Below the pieces are notes generated by a model that was not told the origin of the DNA, did not search any database, and saw only the letters and a program-made list of their open reading frames with translations. The translations under genes and the position numbers were made by a program. Below are positions 44,814-53,473 of a stretch of DNA of 64,000 nt, piece after piece (positions within the stretch are counted from its first letter, which is position 1; the number at the start of each line of letters is the position of its first letter). This DNA comes from Pseudomonas sp. dw_612 (GTDB lineage Bacteria > Pseudomonadota > Gammaproteobacteria > Pseudomonadales > Pseudomonadaceae), in NCBI RefSeq assembly GCF_018449725.1, contig NZ_JAAVVC010000003.1:434001-498000 (forward strand), read 5' to 3'.

Positions 44814-45455
44814 TTAGGCAATCCAAGGCGATTTGCGGATGATCTCGACGAAGTTCATCGGCTTGAATCCCGGCTCGCTGTCCACCAGCACATCGGCGTT
44901 CACCGTGCCGAATGTGGTGTCGGGCTTGTGCTTGAAGCCATTGGCGAACGCACACAGGATGCATTCCTTGAACCCTTCGCCACGCGGGTGGGCATGCACC
45001 ACCGCTTCGCGTTGTTCGGTCGGGAACGCGGCGTAATCGATACCCAGCACATCCATTTCCACCCCCGCCGTGACCAGCGCCACGTTCGGCCGCAGGTGTT
45101 GCGGCACGCCCGGCGTGGTGTGCAGGGCAATCGACAACCACACCTGTTCGATATCGTCGTCGCTCAACCCGTAAGGCTTGAGAAACGCCTTGGCGGCATT
45201 GGCACTGTCGACTTCAAACCGCTCGTTGTCGCTGCGCTGACCTTCCACCAGACCCAGGTCGTGGAACATCGCGCCGACGTAGAGCAATTCCGGGTTGTAG
45301 GCCAATTGCTTGCGCTCACCGCTCAAGGCGCCGAACAGAAATACCCGGCGGGAGTGGTGGTACAGCAGGTCGGATTCGACGTCGCGGATGTATTCGGTGG
45401 TGGCCTTGGCCAACGCGCTGTCGGGGATTTTGATACCGGCAATGATGCTGCTCAT
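44814..45455 (-). CDS. HD-domain protein (cyanamide-hydratase-like)
   Basis: A 213-residue HD-superfamily protein. The metal ligands are visible: the early histidine in DLLYHHSRRVFLFG, the HD pair in LYVGAMFHDLGLVEG near residue 68, and the later SIALHTTPGVPQH. The spacing and the SRRVFLFGAL segment resemble the cyanamide-hydratase-type HD family. Its true substrate is unknown. The start at 45455 has GAGGAAAG 5 nt upstream. It is divergent from a GlxA-type regulator that is the most likely controller. Confidence 0.82.
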   Translation of the reverse strand: MSSIIAGIKIPDSALAKATTEYIRDVESDLLYHHSRRVFLFGALSGERKQLAYNPELLYVGAMFHDLGLVEGQRSDNERFEVDSANAAKAFLKPYGLSDDDIEQVWLSIALHTTPGVPQHLRPNVALVTAGVEMDVLGIDYAAFPTEQREAVVHAHPRGEGFKECILCAFANGFKHKPDTTFGTVNADVLVDSEPGFKPMNFVEIIRKSPWIA

Positions 45456-45636
45456 GGTGCTTTCCTCGTGGGGAACGCCGTGGCGGCGCTGAGGGGTAAA
45501 GTCTGTTCCGGCACCCGCCAGCGGACAATCGATCCATGGCTGCGATCCCGGCCAATGAGCATGCATATCGCGCCAACCTCGCTTGTTGCGCGTGGATTGG
45601 CTAGGGTTGGCAGTGATTTCCCGAAAAGATCGCAGC

Positions 45637-45790
45637 CCTGTAGCAGCTGTCGAGCGGAGCGAGGCAGCGTTCGGCGACGAAGTCGTCGTGAGATCAGGCT
45701 ATGCGGTATTTCAGGTAGACCGCATGCTCAGGTTTTACGACGGCTTCGCCGCCGAACGCTGCCTCGCTCCGCTCGACAGCTGCTACAGGG
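45637..45790. repeat. Very long inverted repeat, TGTAGCAGCT class
   Basis: Outer arms CTGTAGCAGCTGTCGAGCGG / CCGCTCGACAGCTGCTACAG extend inwards through GAGGCAGCGTTCGGC; a second arm pair surrounds GCGGTATTTCAGGTAGACCGC. The 364-nt gap 45456-45819 consists of this element plus the two divergent promoters. It lies only about 30 nt upstream of the regulator start, so it probably influences expression of that gene. Confidence 0.82.
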
Positions 45791-45819
45791 GATCAGTTGC
45801 CACAGAGGCGTTTCGAACC

Positions 45820-46785
45820 ATGCAAAAAACCGTCGCCATTGTGGTGTTTTCCGGCGTGCAGTCCCTGGACGTCACCGGTCCCATGGATGTGTTCGCCGAG
45901 GCCAATCGTTTTCTCGCGCCGCAGGATCACTATCGGCTGGAAGTGATCGGTGTCGAGCGCGGGGTGATGCCGTGTTCCAACGGTTTGTCATTGAATGCGC
46001 ATCGGCATTTCAGCGAAGCGCTGGAGGCGTTTGACTTGCTGCTGGTGGCCGGCGGGCCGCAGTTGCCGTTCATGAATTTCGGCGCGACGTTCGACGCCTG
46101 GCTGCGGGATGCTTGCGCGCGGGCGCAGCGCTTTGGGTCGATCTGTAATGGCGCGTTCATGCTGGCCCGGGCGGGGTTGCTGGAAGGGCGGACCGTGACC
46201 ACCCATTGGGGCGATGCGGTGGCATTGGCCGCGTTATGTCCGTCGACTCAGGTCGAGGCCGATCGTTTGTACGTGCAGGACGGCGAGCTCTACACCTCGG
46301 CCGGGGTTACGGCGGGGATCGATTTGTCGCTGTATTTGCTGGGGCGCGATCACGGCCCGGAAGTCGCGCTCAGCGTCGCCAAACGTTTGGTGGTGTTTAC
46401 CCAGCGTTCGGGCGGGCAATCGCAGTTCAGCCCGTTCCTCACGCCCCACGCCGAACCGACCTCGGCGGTGGCGCTGGTGCAGCTCTACGTGCTCGCCAAC
46501 CTCACCGGCGACTTGACCCTCGCCGACCTGGCCAACGCCGCCAACATGAGCGCGCGCAACTTTTCCCGGGTGTTCGCCAAGGAAGCCAAAGTCACCCCGG
46601 CGGAATTCGTCGAGCGGGCGCGGGTGGATGCGGCGCGGGTGCTGCTGGAAAGCACCCGTTCACCGTTGAAGACCGTGGCGTATCAGTGCGGGTTTCGCGA
46701 TGCCCAGCACATGCGCAGCGTGTTCAACCGCCGGCTGGGCGTGACGCCGCAGCAGTTCAGGCTGAACTTCACTGCGATGGTGTGA
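45820..46785 (+). CDS. GlxA family (DJ-1/PfpI plus AraC) transcriptional regulator
   Basis: A 321-residue regulator: N-terminal DJ-1/PfpI class I amidotransferase-like domain (about 5-190: TVAIVVFSGVQSLDVTGPMD, and the elbow FGSICNGAFMLARAG with a cysteine), then a C-terminal AraC double helix-turn-helix (about 220-320: LADLANAANMSARNFSRVF, VAYQCGFRDAQHMRSVF). Such proteins often control a divergent catabolic gene, here the HD-domain gene. The start at 45820 is chosen from the conserved first strand; upstream in-frame codons run through the inverted repeat. Confidence 0.9.
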   Translation: MQKTVAIVVFSGVQSLDVTGPMDVFAEANRFLAPQDHYRLEVIGVERGVMPCSNGLSLNAHRHFSEALEAFDLLLVAGGPQLPFMNFGATFDAWLRDACARAQRFGSICNGAFMLARAGLLEGRTVTTHWGDAVALAALCPSTQVEADRLYVQDGELYTSAGVTAGIDLSLYLLGRDHGPEVALSVAKRLVVFTQRSGGQSQFSPFLTPHAEPTSAVALVQLYVLANLTGDLTLADLANAANMSARNFSRVFAKEAKVTPAEFVERARVDAARVLLESTRSPLKTVAYQCGFRDAQHMRSVFNRRLGVTPQQFRLNFTAMV

Positions 46786-46821
46786 GCAACCGTGGACCTT
46801 GTGGAAGGACTGCAAATCCAT

Positions 46822-46911
46822 TGTGGGAGCGGGCTTGCTCGCGAAGAGGCCGTGTCAGTCGATAGAGATATCGACTGACTGACCGCATTCGCGAGCAAGC
46901 CCGCTCCCACA
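46822..46911. repeat. REP doublet
   Basis: TGTGGGAGCGGGCTTGCTCG and complement with inner TGTCAGTCGAT/ATCGACTGACT pairing, between convergent GlxA-type and AhpD-like genes. Confidence 0.9.
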
Positions 46912-46922
46912 GGGACTGTGTT

Positions 46923-47264
46923 TCAACCTTTCAAAGAGTCATACGCCTCCAGCGTACGCAGCGAGTAGATGTACGCCGCGCCAGCATTCAGCGAAATCGC
47001 GGTGGCCAAGGTCGCGGCCACTTCTTCACGACTCGCCCCAGCCTTGATCGCCGCGTCGGTGTGCGCTGCGATACAACCATCGCAACGGGTGGTAATCGCC
47101 ACCGCGATGGAAATCAGTTCGCGGGTCTTGGCATCCAGCACCTCATTTTCCGCAGCGGCTTCGCCGAGGGCCATGTAGGCCTTGACCATTTTCGGGTTGC
47201 TCTTGCCCAGTGCGCCAAAGGCTTTCTGGATGGTGGGCAGCAGTTCGGACCAGTTATTGAACAT
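46923..47264 (-). CDS. Carboxymuconolactone decarboxylase family (AhpD-like) protein
   Basis: A 113-residue all-helical protein with the CxxC-(x3)-H active site of AhpD-type peroxidases (TTRCDGCIAAHTDAA; Cys61 and Cys64). Such proteins act as alkylhydroperoxidase-like antioxidants or reductants for other enzymes. The start at 47264 (MFNNWSELLP) has AGGAG 7-8 nt upstream. It is divergent from an AraC-type regulator across 110 nt that contain three phased direct repeats, so that regulator probably controls it. Confidence 0.9.
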   Translation of the reverse strand: MFNNWSELLPTIQKAFGALGKSNPKMVKAYMALGEAAAENEVLDAKTRELISIAVAITTRCDGCIAAHTDAAIKAGASREEVAATLATAISLNAGAAYIYSLRTLEAYDSLKG

Positions 47265-47297
47265 TGCATTAACTCCTGAGCGGGTTGGGTGTACTGT

Positions 47298-47373
47298 TTC
47301 GACACGCTCAGTTTTGCCCTTTGGCGCGGTTCGGGTTTGTTCGATCCGCTCAGTCATTTCCTCGATGCGCTCA
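47298..47373. promoter_or_regulatory. Three phased direct repeats between the AhpD-like and AraC genes
   Basis: TTCGACACGCTCA (47298-47310), TTCGATCCGCTCA (47340-47352) and CTCGATGCGCTCA (47361-47373) share 10 of 13 positions (TCGA-N2-CGCTCA core) in one orientation. Their starts are 42 and 21 bp apart, four and two helical turns, so all sites face one side of the DNA. A weaker copy may lie near 47320. This is how AraC-family proteins bind direct half-sites. The last copy ends 1 nt before the regulator's ATG. Confidence 0.6.
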
Positions 47374-47374
47374 A

Positions 47375-48280
47375 ATGAATCCGATCGATAAACTCATTAC
47401 CCTGGCCAACGTTCGCGGCAGCCTGGACTTGCGCTGCCAGTTCCAGGGCGACTGGGCGCTGGCCCACGAGCAACAGGCGTTGGGGATCGCGCCTTATCAC
47501 ATTGTGTTGGCCGGCGAGTGCCGTGTGGAACTCCCCGACGGCCAGCGCCTGCCCATGCGTGCCGGCGATATCCTGCTGCTGCCCGGCGGCACGCCCCACG
47601 TGATCCACAGTCCTGGAAAAACCGTCGCGCCCTCAGCGCAGAAGATCATCCGCGGGGGCGCTTTGCCGGTGCATCGCATCGGCGGTGCGAGCCCTGATTT
47701 GGATATGCTCTGCGGCAATTTTCATTACAACCGCGCCTCGCTGCTGTTTGCTTCGCTGCCGCACTACCTGGTGATCCCCAGCGGTGCGCTGCCGGCCAAC
47801 GGGCCGTTGCCGGCGTTGGTCGCGGTGTTGCGCGGTGAGGCGGAGGGCAATCAGGCCGGGGCGAAGTTCTTGCTCGACGCGTTGTCCCAGGCGTTGTTCA
47901 CCCTGATGCTGCGGGCACATCTGGCCACACTGGGCCCGGCAAGTGGCACCCTGGCGCTGCTCGGCGACAAACGCCTGGGCCGTGCCTGGCAAGCGATGCT
48001 GGCCGATCCGGCCCATGAGTGGACCATCGAAAGCCTGGCCGAAACGGCAAGCATGTCCCGAGCGACCTTCATGCGCGCGTTTGTGAAAGTGGCCGGGGTA
48101 TCGCCGTGGGTGTTGCTGACACAGGTGCGGATGGAGTTGGCGTTCAGTCTGCTGAGCCAGTCACATTTGGGCTTGAGCGATATTGCGTTGCAGGTGGGGT
48201 ATCAATCACAAGCGGCGTTCAGCAAGAAATTCAAGGAGATTTATGGGGAGGCGCCGGGGCGGGTGCGGCGGGGCATATGA
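47375..48280 (+). CDS. AraC family regulator with N-terminal cupin domain
   Basis: A 301-residue regulator: N-terminal cupin/AraC-binding domain (about 15-170, with CRVELPDGQRLPMRAGDILLL and PGGTPHVIH) and C-terminal AraC DNA-binding domain (about 205-301: IESLAETASMSRATFMRAF, LSDIALQVGYQSQAAFSKKF). The start at 47375 (MNPIDKLITL) is the usual start of this family. Its likely target is the divergent AhpD-like gene through the repeats in the shared promoter. It is convergent with the acylase gene. Confidence 0.92.
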   Translation: MNPIDKLITLANVRGSLDLRCQFQGDWALAHEQQALGIAPYHIVLAGECRVELPDGQRLPMRAGDILLLPGGTPHVIHSPGKTVAPSAQKIIRGGALPVHRIGGASPDLDMLCGNFHYNRASLLFASLPHYLVIPSGALPANGPLPALVAVLRGEAEGNQAGAKFLLDALSQALFTLMLRAHLATLGPASGTLALLGDKRLGRAWQAMLADPAHEWTIESLAETASMSRATFMRAFVKVAGVSPWVLLTQVRMELAFSLLSQSHLGLSDIALQVGYQSQAAFSKKFKEIYGEAPGRVRRGI

Positions 48281-48291
48281 ATTTTTGAAGA

Positions 48292-48359
48292 TCAAAAGAT
48301 CGCAGCCTGCGGTGGAATGCGATCCCCTGTAGGAGCTGCCGAAGGCTGCGATCTTTTGA
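48292..48359. repeat. Inverted repeat between convergent AraC and acylase genes
   Basis: TCAAAAGATCGCAGCCT / AGGCTGCGATCTTTTGA, perfect 17-nt arms with an inner CTGTAGGAGCTGCCGAAGG segment. It shares the GATCGCAGCCT arm with 6777-6869. It can terminate transcription from both sides. Confidence 0.85.
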
Positions 48360-48361
48360 CT

Positions 48362-50773
48362 TTAGGGCGCAGCCCGCGCCGGCAACAACTTCAACGTACT
48401 CCGCGTATTGGCCGTCACTTCTTCATCACTGAAATGCGCCTGCAAATAAACCCCTTCCACATACGCCTCAGCCTGGTCGTCATAGTGACTGTCGAACGGC
48501 ACGCCACTCTGGCCGACCGGGTTGATGGTCAGGCTGTGGGCCGGGTCGGCGAAGTCGATCAGCCGTCGGGTCGACGGACCATAAGTCACCGGCCACGGCG
48601 CCGGGCCGATCCGGGCCGAGAGGTTGTTCGGTACTTCGTGGGTGCCGGGCGCATCGAATGGGCCCACGTTGAAAATCCGGTCCAACGGCTTCTGCACCCC
48701 CAGCGGATGACCGTGAGTCAGCGTATGCACCTTGCCCCACTGCCATTGCGCGAAATCAGTACCGAGGACGGTCTTGAGGTGCGCGATGCTCGCCTGCCAC
48801 GCCACCTTCACCGTGTCGGCACGGGTTTCCTTGGCCGGGGTGTTGCGGTTGTCCCACCACGGCGAATCGGCGCTGGCGGCCAGGCGCGGCAGCGCGGCGT
48901 CGATCACCCGGGTCGAGAGCAAGGTGTCAAAAAAGTCATTGCCCAACTCATCGCGCATCGTCGCGTCGGTCAGGTTGAACAGGAACTGGTTGAACACCGT
49001 GGCGCTGATGGAGCTGAGCGGGTAGTCGCCTTGCCACTGGGCCAGTTGTTCCACCAGTTTGCGTTCGGCCGGATCGCTCACTACTTCACGCAATACCGGT
49101 AGCAATGGCGCCAGCAAACGCGGGCCGTAGGCGGTGGTGGTGCCCAGTTGCAGCTTCTGGTTGGCCTCGTTGCTCCACTTCACGTTCTTGTCGCTGAGCT
49201 GGCGATTGAGCTGCTGACCGCGATCAGCGAGGTTGTAGTAACCGGGAATCTCCATGCCGGTCGGCGAAACCGGCTGGAAGTTGGCCGAGACGATATAGCC
49301 CCGCGACGGGTTCTCTTCCTGGGGGTTGGCGCTGAACGGGTAGAAGCCTTCCTTGTCCGCCTGATTGCTGCTGCCGTCGAGAATGAAGCCAGGTTTCACT
49401 CCGGCCGGACGCTTGGGCAGCAGGGCCGAGGCCCACCAGCCAATATCGCCCTTGGCATTGGCATAAACGATGTTCAACCCCGGCGCCTGCACCTTGGCCG
49501 CCGCTGCGCGGGCCTTGGCCAGGGTGTCGGCGCGGTTGAGCTGATAGAAGCCTTCGAGAATCGGATTCGGTGTTTCGAGAAACGCCCACCACATGGCGAC
49601 TGGGGTCTTGCCGGCAGCGGTGCCGAGCGCGTCGTTGATGATCGGGCCGTGGGGCGACTGGCGCAGGATCAGCGTGACCGGCGGCTGGCCCTTCACGGCG
49701 ATCTGCTGCTCGGTGTTGAGCATGTCCACCCATTTGCCGCGATACCAGACCTGGTTCGGATTGTCCGGGTTGACCTTCTCGGCGATCAGGTCCAGGTCGT
49801 CGTTCTGGAACATGGTCAGGCTCCAGCCGAAATCCAGGTTGTGGCCAAGAAAGGCAAACGGCACCAGCGCCTGATGGTGACCGTACAACTCGAAACCCGG
49901 GGCCGACAGTTGCGCCTCGTACCACACCGACGGCACCGAGAAGCGAATGTGCGGATCACCAGCCAGCAACGGCTTGCCGCTTTTGCTGCGGTTGCCCGAG
50001 ATGGCCCAGGCGTTGCTGCCTTCGAACTGTGGCAAGCCATTGTCGGCCAGGGCTTGTTCGCTGAGGCGGGCGAGGGCGTTCAGGTCTTGCCAGTCGCCGG
50101 CGGTCAGGGCCGGGCCGGGCTTTGGGTGTCCCTTGGCGAGTACGCCTTTGGGCTGCCAGTCGAGGTCGAAGATGTTCAGGTAGTCGGGGCCGAGCTGATC
50201 GCGCACATAGGTCAGCAACGGTTCGGTGCGAAACGCCGCGGCAAAACTGTAGGCCATGTAGCCGGCGACGCTGATGCTGTCTTCAGCGGTGAAGGTGCGC
50301 TTGTGGATGCCCAGCACGTCGAACTCGATGGGCGCGGCGTGGGTGTCCTGATATTGGTTGATCCCGTCCAGGTAGGCTTGCAGGGCCTTCCACGCCGGTG
50401 ACTGGCGATCAAGGGCGGCCACATAACTTTCGGCGCGCTCGCGGATGCGCAGACTGCGGAACAGTTTGTCGGTGTCCACCAGTTTCGGCCCGAGGATTTC
50501 CGCCAGTTCGCCACGGGCGAGGCGACGCATGGCTTCCATCTGGAACAAACGGTCCTGGGCGTGCACGTAGCCGAGGGCGCGGTAGAGATCGGTTTCGTTT
50601 TCGGCACGGATATGCGGCACGCCGCGCTCGTCGTAGCGCACGGTCACCGAACCTTGCAGGTGTTGCAGCTCCACCTGGCCCTGGCGCGTCGGCTGCTTGC
50701 TGTAGACATACCCGCCAACCCCGATGGCGAGCACGACGATCAGCAGGGCAAGTACGGTCAGGACGCGTTTCAT
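48362..50773 (-). CDS. hacB: Penicillin acylase family Ntn hydrolase (HacB-like acyl-homoserine-lactone acylase)
   Basis: An 803-residue periplasmic Ntn hydrolase. It has an N-terminal signal segment (KRVLTVLALLIVVLAIGVGG), an alpha chain with GVPHIRAENETDLYRALGY, a spacer, and a beta chain starting at the catalytic Ser253 in FEGSNAWAISGNRS, made by self-cleavage. HDNDD-type and RWKG-like regions are conserved (LGHNLDFGWSLTMFQND). Position next to the spu operon matches P. aeruginosa PA0305 (hacB), which cleaves long-chain acyl-homoserine lactones; quorum quenching here is inferred. The start at 50773 has AAGGAG 6 nt upstream. Confidence 0.88.
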   Translation of the reverse strand: MKRVLTVLALLIVVLAIGVGGYVYSKQPTRQGQVELQHLQGSVTVRYDERGVPHIRAENETDLYRALGYVHAQDRLFQMEAMRRLARGELAEILGPKLVDTDKLFRSLRIRERAESYVAALDRQSPAWKALQAYLDGINQYQDTHAAPIEFDVLGIHKRTFTAEDSISVAGYMAYSFAAAFRTEPLLTYVRDQLGPDYLNIFDLDWQPKGVLAKGHPKPGPALTAGDWQDLNALARLSEQALADNGLPQFEGSNAWAISGNRSKSGKPLLAGDPHIRFSVPSVWYEAQLSAPGFELYGHHQALVPFAFLGHNLDFGWSLTMFQNDDLDLIAEKVNPDNPNQVWYRGKWVDMLNTEQQIAVKGQPPVTLILRQSPHGPIINDALGTAAGKTPVAMWWAFLETPNPILEGFYQLNRADTLAKARAAAAKVQAPGLNIVYANAKGDIGWWASALLPKRPAGVKPGFILDGSSNQADKEGFYPFSANPQEENPSRGYIVSANFQPVSPTGMEIPGYYNLADRGQQLNRQLSDKNVKWSNEANQKLQLGTTTAYGPRLLAPLLPVLREVVSDPAERKLVEQLAQWQGDYPLSSISATVFNQFLFNLTDATMRDELGNDFFDTLLSTRVIDAALPRLAASADSPWWDNRNTPAKETRADTVKVAWQASIAHLKTVLGTDFAQWQWGKVHTLTHGHPLGVQKPLDRIFNVGPFDAPGTHEVPNNLSARIGPAPWPVTYGPSTRRLIDFADPAHSLTINPVGQSGVPFDSHYDDQAEAYVEGVYLQAHFSDEEVTANTRSTLKLLPARAAP

Positions 50774-50876
50774 GGTGACTCCTTGTTCTTCTTCGATTGC
50801 CGCCCGTGTGGGCTGCAAACATGTAGCACAGACCTCCTGTGCCGGGCACTGCCGTCCTCGAATAGTCCGGAATGCC

Positions 50877-51455
50877 TTACTTCACTTCCATCGGCCACGG
50901 GCAGTAGCAACCCACCGCCAGCGTATGGGTGGCGCTGACTGCGCGGCCTTCGTTCAGGGCTTGCAGGATCGGCTCGATAAAGCTGTTGCTCGAATTGCAG
51001 GTCAGGCCTTCGCTGTACGGCCCGAAATACGCAAGCTTGCCGGCGCGGTCCCAGATCGCTACCGCCGGGCTGGCGGGAATCTGCTCGGAGCCGGGCAGCA
51101 CGGTGATGGTTTTCAGGCTGCTCAAAGTGCTGGGCAACTGGCCGTGGCTGCCGGGTTTTTGTACCGCATAAAACTCGACGCCTTGCGGTACATAGTGCTC
51201 GACCAGTTCGGTGAGGTGCTGTTGATTGCCGACGTTGCACGGGCAGGCCGGGTCCCAGAAATGCACGAGGCGGATGGCGCCGGGGCCGGCGAGGTCGTCG
51301 GGCAGGCGCAGCGGATCGCCGGAAAACACCGCCGTGTGTTCGCTGAACGCCCGCAGGTAGCGACCCTGAAACCAGTCGTAAGCCGCCCACAATACGCCGG
51401 CGCACACGAGGGCGAGCAGGCTGGCAAGCAGTGTGGTGCGGTAGGCCGAACGCAT
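50877..51455 (-). CDS. DUF6436-type exported thioredoxin-like protein
   Basis: A 192-residue protein with an N-terminal hydrophobic segment (TTLLASLLALVCAGVLWAA), likely membrane-anchored, then a thioredoxin-like fold: AIRLVHFWDPACPCNVGNQQHL contains CPC in the position of a thioredoxin active site, and YFGPYSEGLTCNSS is followed by a second cysteine pair (GCYC) near the end. This suggests an envelope redox role. The start at 51455 has GAGGA 9 nt upstream; a TTG three codons earlier is possible. It lies 103 nt upstream of the acylase on the same strand. Confidence 0.72.
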   Translation of the reverse strand: MRSAYRTTLLASLLALVCAGVLWAAYDWFQGRYLRAFSEHTAVFSGDPLRLPDDLAGPGAIRLVHFWDPACPCNVGNQQHLTELVEHYVPQGVEFYAVQKPGSHGQLPSTLSSLKTITVLPGSEQIPASPAVAIWDRAGKLAYFGPYSEGLTCNSSNSFIEPILQALNEGRAVSATHTLAVGCYCPWPMEVK

Positions 51456-51551
51456 GGGTTTCAATCCTCGAAGGTCGCCCAGCTTGCCATGCTTGCCGCG
51501 ACAGATGAATATCGCAGGCCTATAAAGTCCGTTTCACGTTCTGGAATAACC

Positions 51552-52499
51552 ATGCCTGCCACTTTCGACCCCGATCATTTGCGCGCCAGCCTGCGGCCAT
51601 TGGCTCAGTGGCAGCCGTTGTCGACGGAGGGCCTGGCCTATCAGCAGTTCTATGGACTGGATTTCCCCGGACGCACGTTGCGCCATGGTCTGGGGCGTTT
51701 TCAGGTGGATGGTTATGAGGTGGTCAGCCAGGTCTGGTGGCCGGAGCGGGCGAAGGCGACGCTGTTTCTGTTTCACGGTTTCTACGATCACACCGGGTTG
51801 TATCGGCATGTGATCGAGTGGGCGCTGGATCAGGGCTTCGTCGTGATCGCCTGCGATTTGCCGGGGCATGGGCTGTCCAGCGGCGAACGCGCGAGCATCA
51901 AGGATTTCGCCGAGTACCAAGACACCTTGCAAGGCTTGTTCACCGAGGCGCGGTCCCTGGATTTACCGCAGCCCTGGCACCTGAGCGGGCAGAGCACCGG
52001 CGGCGCGATTGTGATCGATCATGTGCTCAGCCAAGGGGCGGACAGTCCGGCCCAGGGGCAGGTGATCCTGTTGTCACCGCTGATTCGACCACGGGCCTGG
52101 GGTTGGTCGCAGTTGAGTTATTACCTGCTCAAACCCTTCGTCAAAGGCATCGCCCGGCGCTTCAGCGAGAACTCCAACGACCCGGCGTTCCTGCCGTTCC
52201 TGCAGGCCGATCCGCTGCAACCGTTGCGTTTGCCTACGGCGTGGGTGGGGGCGTTGGGGCGCTGGATCAAACGCATTGAGGCGGCGAAGAACAGTCCGCG
52301 ACGGCCGCTGATCGTGCAGGGGCAGGCGGACATGACGGTGGATTGGGAGCACAACCTTGAGGTGTTGAAGGCCAAGTTTGATCGGCCGCAGGTGTTGATG
52401 TTGCCGCAGGCGCGTCATCATTTGGCGAATGAGACGGTGGCGTTGCGGGAGGAGTATTTCGGGTTTTTGAGCAAGCGGATCAAAGGCCGGAATCTTTAG
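51552..52499 (+). CDS. Alpha/beta hydrolase (lysophospholipase-like, serine aminopeptidase S33 fold)
   Basis: A 315-residue cytoplasmic alpha/beta hydrolase. The oxyanion region is TLFLFHGFYDHTGLYRHVIE, the nucleophile elbow WHLSGQSTGGAIVID (GQSTG, Ser near 148), and the acid/His pair is in IVQGQADMTVDW and ARHHLANE. This is the YheT/monoglyceride-lipase-like S33 hydrolase design, acting on small esters or lysophospholipids. The substrate cannot be read. The start at 51552 (MPATFDPDHLRASL) is preceded by a weak site (GGAA). Confidence 0.85.
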   Translation: MPATFDPDHLRASLRPLAQWQPLSTEGLAYQQFYGLDFPGRTLRHGLGRFQVDGYEVVSQVWWPERAKATLFLFHGFYDHTGLYRHVIEWALDQGFVVIACDLPGHGLSSGERASIKDFAEYQDTLQGLFTEARSLDLPQPWHLSGQSTGGAIVIDHVLSQGADSPAQGQVILLSPLIRPRAWGWSQLSYYLLKPFVKGIARRFSENSNDPAFLPFLQADPLQPLRLPTAWVGALGRWIKRIEAAKNSPRRPLIVQGQADMTVDWEHNLEVLKAKFDRPQVLMLPQARHHLANETVALREEYFGFLSKRIKGRNL

Positions 52500-52510
52500 C
52501 GCCTGTAAGG

Positions 52511-52592
52511 GCCTCTTCGCGGGCAAGCCCGCTCCCACATTGGATCTCGGGCGTTCACAAAACCCTGTGGGAGCGGGCTTGCTCGCGAAGGC
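52511..52592. repeat. REP doublet
   Basis: GCCTCTTCGCGGGCAAGCCC arm and right arm GGGCTTGCTCGCGAAGGC, about 40 nt apart, between convergent hydrolase and DUF2059 genes. Confidence 0.88.
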
Positions 52593-52612
52593 GATCTATC
52601 AGGCGCCAAAAA

Positions 52613-53365
52613 TCACTGGCTCGGGTTCGATGTATTTTGCCCCACCGCCAACCCCGCCCGAATCGCCGCCAGCGCTGCCTGGTAATACGCCTTGCCCTCA
52701 TCCGACTCGGCAAACGTGGCGAATTCTTCCAGTTCGTTATCCGACAAGTCGCGATACACATACAGCAGCGTGTTGTTGAGGTCGGCGCCAATCTGGTCCA
52801 TCAAGCGCTGGCGCTGACCGTTTAACATTCCGGGGGCCTGACCGCCACCGAGCAATCCGGGGATCATCGAGCTCAAGCTGTCCGCCGCGACACCGGCAAT
52901 CGCCAGGGTCACTTCAGCGCCGGCCTCGCGAGCCGGCAACGCCTGGGCCAGGTGACCGATGATCAGCAGGCGGGTGTCGCTGGCTTCAATCTTGGGCAAG
53001 CCCTTGGCGTTTTTCGCCAGTTGATCGCGCCGGGTCGCCAGCAATTCGGCGGCGACGATTTTCTTGCCCAGTGGTGTTTGAAAGAACGCGAGGGCCGGTT
53101 TCGGGTCGGCGAGGGTCTTGCGCAGTTGCGCTTCGGCGCGCTGGTCCATGGCCTGGGGGGCGAAGCGCTGATTGCTGTTGTTGACCAGAGCTTGAAACAC
53201 AGCGGGCGGCAGGCTGTTCTGGTAGCGCTGCTGAGCGGCAGAGAGGGCGTCGTTGAAATGCGCGCGTTGATCTGGCCAACCGGCGACCTTGTACAACTGG
53301 TCGTGGCCGTCTGCCCAAGCGGGCAAAACACAGAACATCAACAGTGAAAAAAGCAAACGGCGCAT
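52613..53365 (-). CDS. DUF2059 domain-containing exported protein
   Basis: A 250-residue protein with a signal peptide (MRRLLFSLLMFCVLPAWADG), mostly helical after it. The C-terminal DUF2059 signature is LYVYRDLSDNELEEFATFAE, SDEGKAYYQAALAAI. Such proteins are periplasmic and of unknown role. The start at 53365 is chosen because the signal peptide begins there and AGGAG is 6 nt upstream; a longer open frame upstream runs into the next promoter. Confidence 0.85.
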   Translation of the reverse strand: MRRLLFSLLMFCVLPAWADGHDQLYKVAGWPDQRAHFNDALSAAQQRYQNSLPPAVFQALVNNSNQRFAPQAMDQRAEAQLRKTLADPKPALAFFQTPLGKKIVAAELLATRRDQLAKNAKGLPKIEASDTRLLIIGHLAQALPAREAGAEVTLAIAGVAADSLSSMIPGLLGGGQAPGMLNGQRQRLMDQIGADLNNTLLYVYRDLSDNELEEFATFAESDEGKAYYQAALAAIRAGLAVGQNTSNPSQ

Positions 53366-53473
53366 AGGGACTCCTGTCGGCAGGCGACTATTCTCCGTGC
53401 GGTACAAGAACTTGTCGAGAATTCGTATCAGCCCGCTGCGCGGCTCTGTCGGATTTGCAGGCACAGGAATACT

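Noticed and set aside
45583..45819. N-terminal extension of the GlxA-type regulator
   Set aside because: Those codons translate the long inverted repeat; the family begins at MQKTVAIVVF.
50724..51551. Long N-terminal extension of the alpha/beta hydrolase
   Set aside because: It runs antisense through the acylase start and the thioredoxin-like gene; the family start is at 51552.
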